This document shows positions 53,205 to 63,773 of a stretch of 64,000 bases of DNA, one piece after another. Origin of the DNA: Sporothrix humicola (Eukaryota > Ascomycota > Sordariomycetes > Ophiostomatales > Ophiostomataceae); contig WNYE01000037.1 in the NCBI GenBank assembly GCA_021396245.1, positions 310,001 to 374,000 on the forward strand, read 5' to 3'. Every line of letters starts with the position of its first letter. The stretch's first letter is position 1. The position numbers were made by a program, and so were the translations under genes. The notes beneath the pieces are model-generated. The model searched no databases. It was given only the letters and a program-made list of their open reading frames with translations, and had not been told where the DNA came from.

Positions 53205-54464
53205 TCATGCATTCACCATGGCCATGTAATCGACTTCGTCTTCGGCGTCGGCATACGGTTGATATCCGCCGCCAGACACTTGCACCGCGCTGGTCTGGTA
53301 CGTTGCCGTCAGCCGCTGGGCGTCCGACTTGGTCATCAGGATGGCCGGCGTCTGGCCCGGTCTTAAAATCTTGGTCATCTCCTGGGCCCACTGCCACGGC
53401 TGCGACTGGCCGCCCGGCGAGCTGTCAAAATACTCCCAGCCCATGATGCCGCCGATCTGGTTGAAGGCTCCGTAGTGGTCGCGGAGCGCTGTGACGGTTT
53501 TCTTGAGGGTGCCCGGTTCGACATAGTCGTACCCCTGGGACGGCGCCGTGATCTGGCCAATGAGCACATTGTCGGGCGAGAATTGCGAGTTGGTGTGGAC
53601 AATGTTCTCGTAGTCGTTGGGGCTGGACATGCTGCCAAAGCCGTTGTAAAACTGTGCATTGTAAAAGGCGATGCGGCTCGACGAGGAGGCCGAGATGGTG
53701 CGGGCCAGCGTCGAATAAGAAAATCCGCTCAAGTTGGGGCCGTTGTCTGTCAAGGCCGAGGCGACGGGGGCCAGCGTCACCTCAAACTGCGGGCCAAAGT
53801 CGCTGTTGAGCCGCCGAACGAGTCTCGTAATGCCGGCCTGGCTCATGCTCTGCTCGACGTCCAGGTCCATGCCCTGCAGGCCGTACGTCTTGATGACATT
53901 GTACAGCTGCCGGTACGCAATCTCAAACGTGCGGGAGCTCGTGCTATCCAGCGTGTTGCTCTCAAAGCTGCCGCCGGCCGCACCGCCGACCATGCCCATG
54001 ACCCGCACGCCCGCCTTTTGCATGATCTTGACCTCGCTCCATAGCGTGTTGAACACGGGGCTATCGGGTGGGTTGTCGTTGAGGTGGATGTCCGTCTGGC
54101 CAGAGCCGGGGACGGCGATGTGGAACGCCGAGATGATAATGTGCGTCAAGGCAATGCCCTTTTTGGTGATCAGAGGCAGCATCGACACTGGCTTCCCTGT
54201 GGACGGACTGTGTGTCGTCTGAAAGTAAACCACCAGCCGCGGCAGCGTGTACAGATAATAGACGGGCGTGCTGGCATCGTCGTCGCGGATGATGAGACCT
54301 GGTGCTCGAGGATCCACGAGAGCTGTAGATGGCTCTGGGACGGCGCTGGACACCGAGACGTTGTTGAAGGCCAGGCTCGAGTTGGCGACATGGAGCGGCG
54401 AAGAGAGGCCGCCTTGGGCCAGAAGGAGGAGGCCAGCAGTGACCAAGCTAGCAAAGGAAGCCAT
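53205..54464 (-). CDS. Secreted GH18 chitinase-like protein
   Basis: This single exon has 419 residues. ATG 54464 is chosen because it begins a signal peptide (MASFASLVTAGLLLLAQGG); the in-frame extension upstream looks like leader. The mature part is a GH18 TIM barrel. Strand 1 contains LVVYFQTTH and strand 3 GMVGGAAG. Strand 4 carries the catalytic motif QGMDLDVE with proton donor E204 and the partner D202. A late GGIMGWEYFDS contains the barrel tryptophan. The usual first Asp of DGxDxDxE is replaced by Gln (Q-G-M-D-L-D-V-E). GH18 members cleave chitin or N-glycan cores; here activity is likely but the substrate is uncertain. A TATA-like TATAAAA lies about 205 nt upstream. Confidence 0.87.
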   Translation of the reverse strand: MASFASLVTAGLLLLAQGGLSSPLHVANSSLAFNNVSVSSAVPEPSTALVDPRAPGLIIRDDDASTPVYYLYTLPRLVVYFQTTHSPSTGKPVSMLPLITKKGIALTHIIISAFHIAVPGSGQTDIHLNDNPPDSPVFNTLWSEVKIMQKAGVRVMGMVGGAAGGSFESNTLDSTSSRTFEIAYRQLYNVIKTYGLQGMDLDVEQSMSQAGITRLVRRLNSDFGPQFEVTLAPVASALTDNGPNLSGFSYSTLARTISASSSSRIAFYNAQFYNGFGSMSSPNDYENIVHTNSQFSPDNVLIGQITAPSQGYDYVEPGTLKKTVTALRDHYGAFNQIGGIMGWEYFDSSPGGQSQPWQWAQEMTKILRPGQTPAILMTKSDAQRLTATYQTSAVQVSGGGYQPYADAEDEVDYMAMVNA

Positions 54465-56048
54465 GATCGTAAAGATGTCTTGACAAGGGAAAACGAAGAA
54501 ACCGACGAGGGCAGAGTACAAAAGTACCGTACAGATGAGACTGTCTCGACCAGTCGAGGCGAGCCGACATCGTTTTTATTTATGAAGAGCTGTTAGTACT
54601 CGCTACCGTGTCGTAGTCGTCTTATCATCGTTATCCCCGTTGTCACCAGTGTCGTTGTTGTCGCCGTTTTATATCGGAGACATTCCAGTCATGGCGGATG
54701 ATCGACATGACCTCCATGCCAGCACCCTTCCGACTGCCGGGCCGCACTTTATCGTGCTTCAGATCTAGCCCTGTGATAATTTCTTTTCTCTTTTTGTTTT
54801 GAGCTTCTCTATCGGGTAATTAAGAATTGAAAAGAAATAAAAATGATAGTAGGGCCGGTGAGATACGACTCTATGTTGCAACATCGTGAGATTGAAAATG
54901 CTTCGTGATGTCGATCACTTGGTTCGCAACAAGATATCGCCAAAAAAGGAGGTGTTACTTTAGCTCACTCAAAGAGAGAAAAAAAAATTAGGAAAAGGTT
55001 AAAAATAAAATTTAAGCTTGAATTTAAGAAACTGTGTCGCATTTCGATTTTCTTTGCTCGCTGTGTTGTCAATGCTCTGATGACTTTCTCGCCCCCAATC
55101 GGGCAGGAGCTTATCAACGAGACAGCCCTGGGAGCACTCTACATGTCTTGGCATCACAATGTCGATCTTCCTATTTGGGCATATCAGAACAACACCACAT
55201 GCCTCGGAGTATTTATCGCTCACTGTCGTAGGTGCAGTGCCGTAGAAGCCCAGATGTCATCTGAAATGTGATACACAGCACTCCAGACAACGAATCTGGC
55301 CAGACCTTTCGATTGTCGCTCAGGGTCCCTTCATGTCTGACTTTGCCATCACCGGATGAATACTGTCAATTTCTTTGGACGTTGTCCAAGCATCACCAAC
55401 TCACCTCCATCCATCGGACAAGCGAATAATATTTATTCGACAGGACTGAAGGGGACGTCAACTTTTGCACCGTTGGATCGCAGGCTACAAAGAAAAGGCG
55501 CCGATGAGTTACTCAATGTATTTAGGATTGTCTCGATAATATCTCACAACGGAAAGAGTACACATTCATCGACATATCGTAGCTTTCATCCCAATACCAT
55601 ATTCCATTCAAGTTTCCGTCCAATGTGAGCAGGAATGGCGAAAACAATCCATAATTCCCCTTGTCTTTTCTCTAGCCGTGTAAATCGTCCCTGTGTTCCC
55701 CATCCCATCTCTTTTCCCTCCAGCTCTGCACCAGAGGAAGCTTTCCAATCTTGATTTTTCCACAACATTCCCCTCTCGTATCTCCTTATCCCATATCTCA
55801 TTGATCCTCTTTCTCAAACCAACTTTTAAACTTAAAGTTGTTCAAGGCAATACATCTACTCTTTCTGTACCGGCTGCCTTCTTAATTTTCTTATCCCACA
55901 ACCTTTTCATCTTCCTCCCTCCAACCATTTCTTTCAACCAACATTCTCATAACTATCTACGATCCCGTAGATTGCTACTATTTAACCAGTCTCTTTTGTC
56001 AGATGGGGCTGAGACGGACTTTGATCTCTCTCTCTCTCTCACAACCCA
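54465..56048. promoter_or_regulatory. divergent intergenic region, 1.6 kb
   Basis: This shared upstream region separates the GH18 gene (leftward) from the large GTPase gene (rightward). TATAAAA on the minus strand (54667-54673) sits 203 nt before the GH18 start. From about 55.64 to 56.04 kb the plus strand is CT-rich, including a (CT)n run just before the GTPase start. I see no gene. Confidence 0.5.
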
Positions 56049-56110
56049 ATGGCACCAAACGCATTGCTCCAACCGCGCCACCCACAGTCTGGCGCGCTCT
56101 TCCTTGGTGA
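56003..56110 (+). promoter_or_regulatory. upstream ORF overlapping the GTPase start
   Basis: An ATG at 56003 opens a 35-codon frame ending at TGA 56108-56110, so it overlaps the main start (56049) in another frame by about 60 nt. It runs through a (CT)n run. It matters only if transcription begins before 56003. Confidence 0.4.
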
Positions 56111-59100
56111 CACCGTTGATGCCAACCAGACCATCGTCGACTCAGACAGTGACCGCACCAGAAGCGACGACGACCGTACCATCACTGACGAAGACTGTAC
56201 GATTACTGACGAAGACCGCACCATTACCGACATCTCTGACAACGACGCCACGATCCCAGACGCTCCTGACAACAACATCACAATCCCATATGCGTATTAC
56301 GACGACGACGACGATGACCGCACCGTGACAGAGATCTACGAATACCAGCCCATGAGTATCTCAGACGAGTCTGAGACCAGAGAGACAACATTTACATCTA
56401 TTGCCACTGCCACCACCATGGCTACTGCACGCGGCAACTCCAAGGACATGCCCATTGTTTTGGGTGACAGCCCGGTGCTTGCTCCCGTGACAGATGTGCC
56501 TTCACCCCCTCCTCAGATCCACATCAAGTCAGAGCACGACATGCTGGATAATATTTTCAAAAGCCTTGAGAACAACGAAGACAGCATGACCGATGCAAAC
56601 GGGCAGCAGCAGCACCAAATGCCACCGGCTGTTCTGGACAATTCCCAAGTGGACGGACTGCTTTCCGTGCTGCGGCTTGCCAAGCAGGAGGACGGAAACG
56701 ACGGACAGGCCACAGTCCAACAAGTTGAGCAAGTTGAAGTCGGACAGCAGCAGCAACAGGTCGAGTCCAGTGACGCGCCCTCCCAGGGCCTGTTTGGTGA
56801 TGTCGACCTTGACGATGTGGATGTCGACAATGTCGATCTCGACAGCATGCAGGACATTTACGAAGATGCACTCAGCCAGCAAGTCCTGTTTTCCATGGAT
56901 AGCCAGTTGGGTGAGACTCAACTGGATAAGACTCAACTAGACAATACATTTACAGAGTCTCCTGAAAATCATGATGCTCCAAAGCTCTCCTGTGCCGAGC
57001 GGTTCAAGGAGAAAGGCAACGATTGGCTCGGCGATCTTCCTAGCCGTCATATCTTCAAGGACAAGGTTCCTTCACTCGATACAGCCACAGACGAGAATAC
57101 TTCAAGTTCAGGCAATCCAGTGGCAGATGTACCCATGGAGGACAGCATTCAAGCTACCGTGGAGAAAGAAAATAAGAAGCCAAAAGTCACGAAGCCTGCT
57201 GGTAAGAAACTGGTTGAAGCCACGGAAATCAAAGCTACACAGGACGATATGGACATCTCAAGCGAAGGACATACAGACATCAGTGATCTCAATCAAATCA
57301 ATGAGGCAGTTGGCAATGCCGGTGTGAAAGCGTCTCCCGTGGATGACATGGACATTAGTGTGGACATGGACGATGCGACAACAATGGATGATATCGACAA
57401 GGCACCTGTCGCCGATATGCAAACAGATATCGATGAAGTTTCAAATGAACTCGTGCCATATTCACCACCGAAGCCAGACTTACCCACAGTCAGCCCAGAG
57501 GACGCCGTGGCTACACAGCTGGCCGACTTCCTCAACCCAGAGCCGGCTCCTCAAGAACTAGACGAAGTCTTGCCGGATGCACCGCCAGCTGAAGATGTTC
57601 CGGCAGCTGAGGGGGACCAGACCCCTGGGCCCGTCAATGAGTACAATCCCGCCAATTCTGACAAAGAAGAGTCCATGTTTGTCGACCCCCACCCCCAGGT
57701 CCCGGAAAACACAGATGCTGCTCAGGATGACGCCGACCTTGAGCTCGGTCTCGACATGGAGGGACTTGGATTCTCTATCAAGGGCCCCGACTACGCCTGG
57801 AAAGATATTGACAAAATGCCCGACGGCCGCGCCATTCGCGTCCTGGAAGAGTCTGTCAACAGTGCCCTGGTCTGCGGCCGCAAAGTGCTCGATGAACTCG
57901 ACGGCAACGGCGGCGTCCGCCGGCCCGAGCACCGCATCAAGACAGACCAGTGGAAGGCGCAGTTTGAGGCCATTTGCGCGGAGCAGCGCGATTTTCAAGT
58001 GCAGATCGGCGTTTCGGGGCGGACAGGCGCGGGCAAGACGACCCTCATCAATGCTCTGCTCGACATGGACGAGCTGCTGCCGTCGGGCAGTGACGGCGCG
58101 GCGACTGCGACCGTTTGCCGTGTTCAACAGGCCAAACCTGGCGATGGGCACCAAGAAGGCGAAGAAGCACCACCATTTCGGGCCGTCGTCACATTCAAGA
58201 CCAAAACACAAATGAAGGAGTGGCTCGAGCCCATCGTGGGAGACATTGCAGACTATTACGCGCACAAGGCTCGGATGGCCAAGAAGGAGGCTGACCGTAG
58301 AGCCAAAGAGGCGGCCGGGGCAGAGGACAGCGACTCTGACGACGACCTCCCGGAACCCGACTCTGACTCGGACGAAGATGAAGATGACGATTCAGACGCA
58401 TCGGACGAGGACGAAGCGGAAGACGGCGACGACTTCGTTCCAGGCAAGGAGTCCAAAGAGCAGCGAGAGGCGCGGGAAAGCCGCAAGAGCGAGCGAATCA
58501 AGAAAAAAGAGGCCAAGCAGGCGGAACGCGACAAGAAAAAGGCCGAAAAGGAACGGGAGCGCCAAGAGCGGGAAGAAAAGAGAGCAGCCCGCGAAGAGAA
58601 AGAGGCCGAGGACGACTTTGACAAGGGTGCCCTGGAGAAGAAGCTTGAGTGCGTTACGAATGTGTTTGGCCGAGACCTTGATCAACTGTGCGGCTGGACG
58701 GCGACCGATCTTCTCAACAAACGCACGTTCCCCATTGTCAAGCTCGTCGGCCACACCAAGACCATTGTTAGCGACACGCGGTCGGCATTCTCAAAGGCCA
58801 TCAAGATGTACATGGACAGCACAGCGATCCCAGCCGACTACGACTACAGCGACTATGACAAGAAGGAAGGGGTAGTGGAGGATGAAGTGGAGGACGTGGA
58901 GGAGATCGTTGAGGAGGGAAAAGGTGAGGAGGATGGGGAGGAGGACGAAGAGGGAGAAGAGGGAGATGAGGATGAGGAGGGAGGAGACGATGGGGACGAG
59001 GAAGAAGATGATGAGGACGACGAAGGTGTTGAGAACTTCCTCAAGAACCAAGACGAGTCCGGGCCCTCCAAAATCTTCTGGCCCATTGTTGATCACATCG

Positions 59101-61994
59101 ATATCTACCTCAAAGACGCACCCCTGTTGGCCAACGGCATCGTGCTGACTGACTTGCCGGGCCTTGCCGACGCCAACGAAGACCGCGCCGCCATTTCCCG
59201 GCGCTACTTTGAGCAACTCAACATCACCATGGTTGTCGCTCCCAGCATTCGCGCTAGCGATGATGACATCGTCTCTCAGTTGTTGTCCCAAAGCGAGAAA
59301 TACCACCTGCGTCTCGGTGGGAGTCTGAACAAACGTGCCTTTTGTGTTGTGACATCAAAGATAGACGACCTGAAGTGGAAACCATATCTGGAGAATACGG
59401 TAATGCTCGAGGCCGGCAGTGACTTGATACGTGATCAAGCAATTTATAAAGAAATTTTGACAAGAATGGATACGGTCAGCAAAGAATTGTCAAACTTCGA
59501 CACCATCATAGAGGAGCTGGCCATGGAGATCGAAATCGAAGAACGCGACATCTCACAAGTAGCAAAGGCTGCTGTGCAGGAGAAGAAGATGGACATTCTC
59601 AGTCATAAGGCTGACTGTATGGCATTCCGCAAGCAATATGAGGCATACGAGATATGGCTGGCGTATTACCAGGGCCTTCTGGCATACCATGCATCTCAGT
59701 ATCGCAATGTCAAGGTCCGTGGTAAGATCCAAGAGATGTTCCGGCGTGAAGCGGTTGATGTCCTGGAAAAGCAAGAAAAGGAAAAGGCAATCAAGGCAAA
59801 GCGGGCAGCGAAGGAGGCGGCGAAGGAGAAGGCAAAAGAAATGGAAAAGGCAAAGGCAGCCGGTTTGCCAAACGATGCATCGGCAAGTGTTCCTGCAGAC
59901 GTCCCGGTTGAGGCCCCTGTTGATGTTCAAAAGGCAGCGCCAAAGGAGCCTCCAAAGATCGAGCCCATCGACGTCCTGCCCGTCAGTGCCGATGCATACT
60001 GGGATATCCGCGAGTACCAGATGGATCGTGATACCATTAAGCGCAAGCCCAAGTTACGTACCGGATTTCCTACCGCGAGCTTCACTGGCATTCCGGCAAT
60101 GCGTGCGTGGATCCGGGCAGCGACCATCCCCATGCGGCAGCGCAAGGCCATTTCGCTCTTGACACGCCTGTCTGTCCTCCTGCAGCAGCTAAAGACTGGC
60201 TTCGGCGAAGCCTCCGAGGGAGATTCAGAGTCGGAAGAAGGTGCGCAGGACGAAAATGTCGAAGAGATTGCCGACGATGCTCAAGTGGCCCAAGCGGAGC
60301 CTTCCCCGTCGGATGTCAATGACTTGATGAGAGCAGTGGAGGAGACTTTCATCAGCTTCAAGGATATCTTGAAGATGAACCTCGACATCAGTGTCGACAA
60401 ACTCGTTGAGCGTATCTCCGTGTGCAACCCCATGGCCGAGTTGGCCTTTAACCAGCCTGCTAGAGTCAAAGACGGGGCAGATGGCGAGAAGGCGGGCAAT
60501 GCGCGCAAACCACGATTCACCACCTCCTGCAAAAGACAAGTCATTGACCTTGTCGAGACCTGGCAATACCGCAGGATCAGAAACGACGCAGAGCCTGGAG
60601 GAGTGTCTTTTGCTCGCAAGAAAGCCAAGCCAGGAGGCAGTCGGGGAAAGGGAAAGAAGGACAAGGACATTGACGACTCCAGCTTCTTACCTGGCACCAA
60701 TGGAAAGCCTGTGCGCATGCCATGGATGACACACGGCGCCATCATTCGACGCCATGGTGGGCCGTACGTCAGCACGGGAAAACTGCCGGGCTCGTACCGG
60801 TGGATGCGGGACATGACCAACATTGTGCTAAAGGACGTCGTCGCGCACTGGGAGACAGGGTTCCACGCCCGTCTGCCGCGCGAGATCCAGGACAGCCAGA
60901 ATGTGCTCAAAGATGCGTGGGGCCGCGCTCTCAAGCGCCTTCAGGTGCGTCTCTCTCCCCTCCTGGCAGGCAACAAAGAAGCCGAGACATTTCTGCGGCA
61001 GAACTTGACAGCCATGGTGGCCATTCGCGACTCAGCCATCAATGCCGCCCAGAATGCCATGGAGGGTGTTGGGCAGCAGGGCAAGGGTGTGGCTTTGTTG
61101 GTTGAGAACGAGTTATCCAAGGGGTGGAAGTCCGTTTTTGAAAAAGCGATCAATGTGTCCGGTCGAGGCCTTTTTGCTTCGCGTCGTGAAATGCTCAAGA
61201 CGCACGCCATCCAAAAGACAAACGGGCTCGTCAAATCAGCCATGATGGCCATGGACAACCTGTACGAGGCAAACGTTGGAGAGTTCAGGAAGACACTCAA
61301 GGAAGTGTGGGCCGAAAACCTCGCTCAAGTCTACCAACTTGTCGACACAATGCAGCAGAGAGTTGCCGAAGCAAATGGCAAAGTAGGTTACAAGGGACAG
61401 CGCCAGCTTGATAACCGTGCTCGTCTTATGCATTCTCTCATTCTGCAGTGGGAGGGCGACTGGAAAGCTCCGGATGCTTGTGCTCAGATGGATGTCGACG
61501 GCGGCGGAGCCAGTGGTGGCCGTAGCGACGACGAGAAGGATAGGGGTAACGAAAAAGAGCTTGTCAGCGGAGGATGCGCCGGCGAAATGACACCTTTTCC
61601 TGAAGAGTACATGCCCGGACCGGCTCAACCTTCCTTCGAGGAGGTGCTGCCTGACATTGCCAAGCAGCTCAATGGAGAAGATGTCAATGAGGGTGGTGAT
61701 GCTGATAGTAACGGCGATGAAGCCCTCAATAACGACTTGACAAATATACCAGCCAAGGGGAAACGCGCCACCAAACGGAAGGCAGCCGACGACGGCAAGC
61801 CCAAGGCAGCACCGAAGAAGCGGAAGACGGCGGGTGCGGCAACAGCAGGTCGAGGTGGCCGTGGTGGTCGTGGCGGCCGTGGAGGTGGTGCTAGAGCGGG
61901 AAAAGCGACGGCAGCCAAGGGTGCAGGAGGAACGAGAGGTGGAAAAGGGGGCGCGAGAGGAGGCACACGAGGGCGTGGCAGAGGAAAGAGCTAA
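56049..61994 (+). CDS. Giant dynamin-like/SLIP-type GTPase with RGG-rich tail
   Basis: This uninterrupted frame encodes 1,981 residues. The N-terminal 650 residues are acidic and disordered, starting with TITDE-like tandem repeats (residues about 35-75). A G domain follows, with P-loop GRTGAGKT at 657-664, a DLPGL G3 motif at 1035-1039, and a TSKIDD G4-like motif at 1102-1107. The roughly 370 residues between G1 and G3 include an acidic block (about 757-800), a Lys/Glu coiled coil (about 800-860) and another acidic run (about 938-997). The helical region after 1107 resembles a dynamin stalk. The C-terminus is Lys-rich (KRATKRKAA, PKKRKTAG; nuclear localisation type) followed by RGG repeats. 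The closest family I recognise is the nuclear SLIP/NUGGC-like GTPases. Function is unknown. Confidence 0.88.
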   Translation: MAPNALLQPRHPQSGALFLGDTVDANQTIVDSDSDRTRSDDDRTITDEDCTITDEDRTITDISDNDATIPDAPDNNITIPYAYYDDDDDDRTVTEIYEYQPMSISDESETRETTFTSIATATTMATARGNSKDMPIVLGDSPVLAPVTDVPSPPPQIHIKSEHDMLDNIFKSLENNEDSMTDANGQQQHQMPPAVLDNSQVDGLLSVLRLAKQEDGNDGQATVQQVEQVEVGQQQQQVESSDAPSQGLFGDVDLDDVDVDNVDLDSMQDIYEDALSQQVLFSMDSQLGETQLDKTQLDNTFTESPENHDAPKLSCAERFKEKGNDWLGDLPSRHIFKDKVPSLDTATDENTSSSGNPVADVPMEDSIQATVEKENKKPKVTKPAGKKLVEATEIKATQDDMDISSEGHTDISDLNQINEAVGNAGVKASPVDDMDISVDMDDATTMDDIDKAPVADMQTDIDEVSNELVPYSPPKPDLPTVSPEDAVATQLADFLNPEPAPQELDEVLPDAPPAEDVPAAEGDQTPGPVNEYNPANSDKEESMFVDPHPQVPENTDAAQDDADLELGLDMEGLGFSIKGPDYAWKDIDKMPDGRAIRVLEESVNSALVCGRKVLDELDGNGGVRRPEHRIKTDQWKAQFEAICAEQRDFQVQIGVSGRTGAGKTTLINALLDMDELLPSGSDGAATATVCRVQQAKPGDGHQEGEEAPPFRAVVTFKTKTQMKEWLEPIVGDIADYYAHKARMAKKEADRRAKEAAGAEDSDSDDDLPEPDSDSDEDEDDDSDASDEDEAEDGDDFVPGKESKEQREARESRKSERIKKKEAKQAERDKKKAEKERERQEREEKRAAREEKEAEDDFDKGALEKKLECVTNVFGRDLDQLCGWTATDLLNKRTFPIVKLVGHTKTIVSDTRSAFSKAIKMYMDSTAIPADYDYSDYDKKEGVVEDEVEDVEEIVEEGKGEEDGEEDEEGEEGDEDEEGGDDGDEEEDDEDDEGVENFLKNQDESGPSKIFWPIVDHIDIYLKDAPLLANGIVLTDLPGLADANEDRAAISRRYFEQLNITMVVAPSIRASDDDIVSQLLSQSEKYHLRLGGSLNKRAFCVVTSKIDDLKWKPYLENTVMLEAGSDLIRDQAIYKEILTRMDTVSKELSNFDTIIEELAMEIEIEERDISQVAKAAVQEKKMDILSHKADCMAFRKQYEAYEIWLAYYQGLLAYHASQYRNVKVRGKIQEMFRREAVDVLEKQEKEKAIKAKRAAKEAAKEKAKEMEKAKAAGLPNDASASVPADVPVEAPVDVQKAAPKEPPKIEPIDVLPVSADAYWDIREYQMDRDTIKRKPKLRTGFPTASFTGIPAMRAWIRAATIPMRQRKAISLLTRLSVLLQQLKTGFGEASEGDSESEEGAQDENVEEIADDAQVAQAEPSPSDVNDLMRAVEETFISFKDILKMNLDISVDKLVERISVCNPMAELAFNQPARVKDGADGEKAGNARKPRFTTSCKRQVIDLVETWQYRRIRNDAEPGGVSFARKKAKPGGSRGKGKKDKDIDDSSFLPGTNGKPVRMPWMTHGAIIRRHGGPYVSTGKLPGSYRWMRDMTNIVLKDVVAHWETGFHARLPREIQDSQNVLKDAWGRALKRLQVRLSPLLAGNKEAETFLRQNLTAMVAIRDSAINAAQNAMEGVGQQGKGVALLVENELSKGWKSVFEKAINVSGRGLFASRREMLKTHAIQKTNGLVKSAMMAMDNLYEANVGEFRKTLKEVWAENLAQVYQLVDTMQQRVAEANGKVGYKGQRQLDNRARLMHSLILQWEGDWKAPDACAQMDVDGGGASGGRSDDEKDRGNEKELVSGGCAGEMTPFPEEYMPGPAQPSFEEVLPDIAKQLNGEDVNEGGDADSNGDEALNNDLTNIPAKGKRATKRKAADDGKPKAAPKKRKTAGAATAGRGGRGGRGGRGGGARAGKATAAKGAGGTRGGKGGARGGTRGRGRGKS

Positions 61995-63773
61995 AGTGGG
62001 GCAGATCGTGAGATCGCGAATGCCGCTTTGAGAATTTGTTTGGAATTGGAAGGAACGACCGTGTTGTTTAAACAACATGCAATTTTGGATGGCTTTGGCT
62101 GTTGCATGCGATGGTTTATCTTATCACCTTATCTTCAGAGTTTTACTTGATATTGTTCTTTTGTTGCATTTTTGTTTGATTTTATAACGTATTGTTGAAT
62201 GCGTTTGATTTTCCGTTGAATTTTCGAGAAAACAATTTTTTTTTCTGCCAAACTAGAAATAAAATTCAAAACAAATTGTAGCAAACCTTGAAAAAATGTC
62301 TCATAAAATAGTAATTTTCACACTTCTTACATAACCAAATAGAATCGCACATCTTTTTTCTTTCGTTTCGTCAATACAAGTGCAATAACATCCAACATGC
62401 TCGCTCGTTCCCCTTTCAGTGAAATCTAAATATATCTCGACATCGCATCCCTTACTGATCTGGGGTGCATTGAGGAGGCAACTTTTTGCGACACTGTTCA
62501 GGAATACGAGGCTTCGGTCATTGTGTGCATTGACTTCCTTCGCTTCACGAGCTGGGTAAGCGCCGACAAACGACTTCAAGCATACGAGCACATTGACTTC
62601 GCCATAGAGACGAAACCACAAATCAGGCTGCAGACATCGTATGTGTTCTGAATGTAACCCATGTAAACCCAACCCAGCAAACGCCACCAACTTCCACTTT
62701 GATATTCCGCGTCCCTTTTGATACCCACTTACCGGCGGGATTCCGTTTGTGGCGTGTCGTAGCTTCCCGAGTCAGTTCTCTTTTCATCAAGTTGTCCAAG
62801 CAATCCTCAAGGACAAAATCATGTTGGTCTCACCAAATTTAGATCCCCTTTTCTTGTGTTCCCATCTAATTTGAAGAGAAATCCTGAACCTTTTATTGCA
62901 CTTCTTTTGTTCTCCATCTCATTTGTATCTGTCTCCATCTCATCGTATTTGCCAAGTCGATTGGCAAACCGCAGAGGGCCAAAAGTTCCAGGCCCTTCCG
63001 GAGATTTTCCTTTCTCCCCACAAAGCATGGTTTTGCTGCCTGGAACAAAAGTATTTTTATTCGGCCCATCTTCACCTTGCTTGTCAATGCCGCCCCATTT
63101 CGCCTTCGCTGTGCATTCTCTTTCTGGCTTTCTGGAGAGTCCATGGCCACGGGGTTTGCAAAGTGGAATTACCGGGTGAAGTTCCCTGTTTTCCAGGCCC
63201 AAACTCTTGCAAAAAGTAACCCAAAAATTTCAAAAGTCTCCCAGAAAACAAAAATAAGCTTCAAATACAGGGGCAGGCTAAAATCAAAGTGGTCTTGGCA
63301 AGGGGGCTTGGCCGAGAAGGAACCCGTCCAACGGCCCCAGCAAACTAAAACAGTGGCCACCACAGGGGAAACAAAGGGACGAAAGTGGTGAAAAAAGGGT
63401 GCAAATACGAGGTGACTGGCCACTCACAGACGTTGCATGTAAATTCATCGCCAGGGGGCCTGCTGTTCTGGGACAGGGCCATGCTGGATCGTGTTGGGCC
63501 TTGTTTTGGCGTTGAGATTGAGATGGAGGCTCACTTTTAAGTAAAGTTAAACAGGGCAGATCTTATTCTTGGGTTTCTTCTTTCGCTTTTTCTCCATTTC
63601 TTTTTATATCCAGTCATCCCTTTATTCTTCCTTCTGTTCCTTTTCCTTTCCTTTTCGGTTCTTCATTCTTCGTTCTTCGTCTTCTCGACCACATTCGTTT
63701 CGTCACTCGTTAGACACGACTTACATTCGTTACTCGTTAACCATTTAATCATTTCAACACCCCAACCTTCACA
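61995..63773. other. intergenic region, 1.8 kb
   Basis: The AT-rich stretch from 62.1 to 62.33 kb is consistent with the 3' untranslated end of the GTPase gene. The last about 190 nt before 63774 is CT-rich, the leader side of the next gene. I see no gene in between. Confidence 0.55.
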
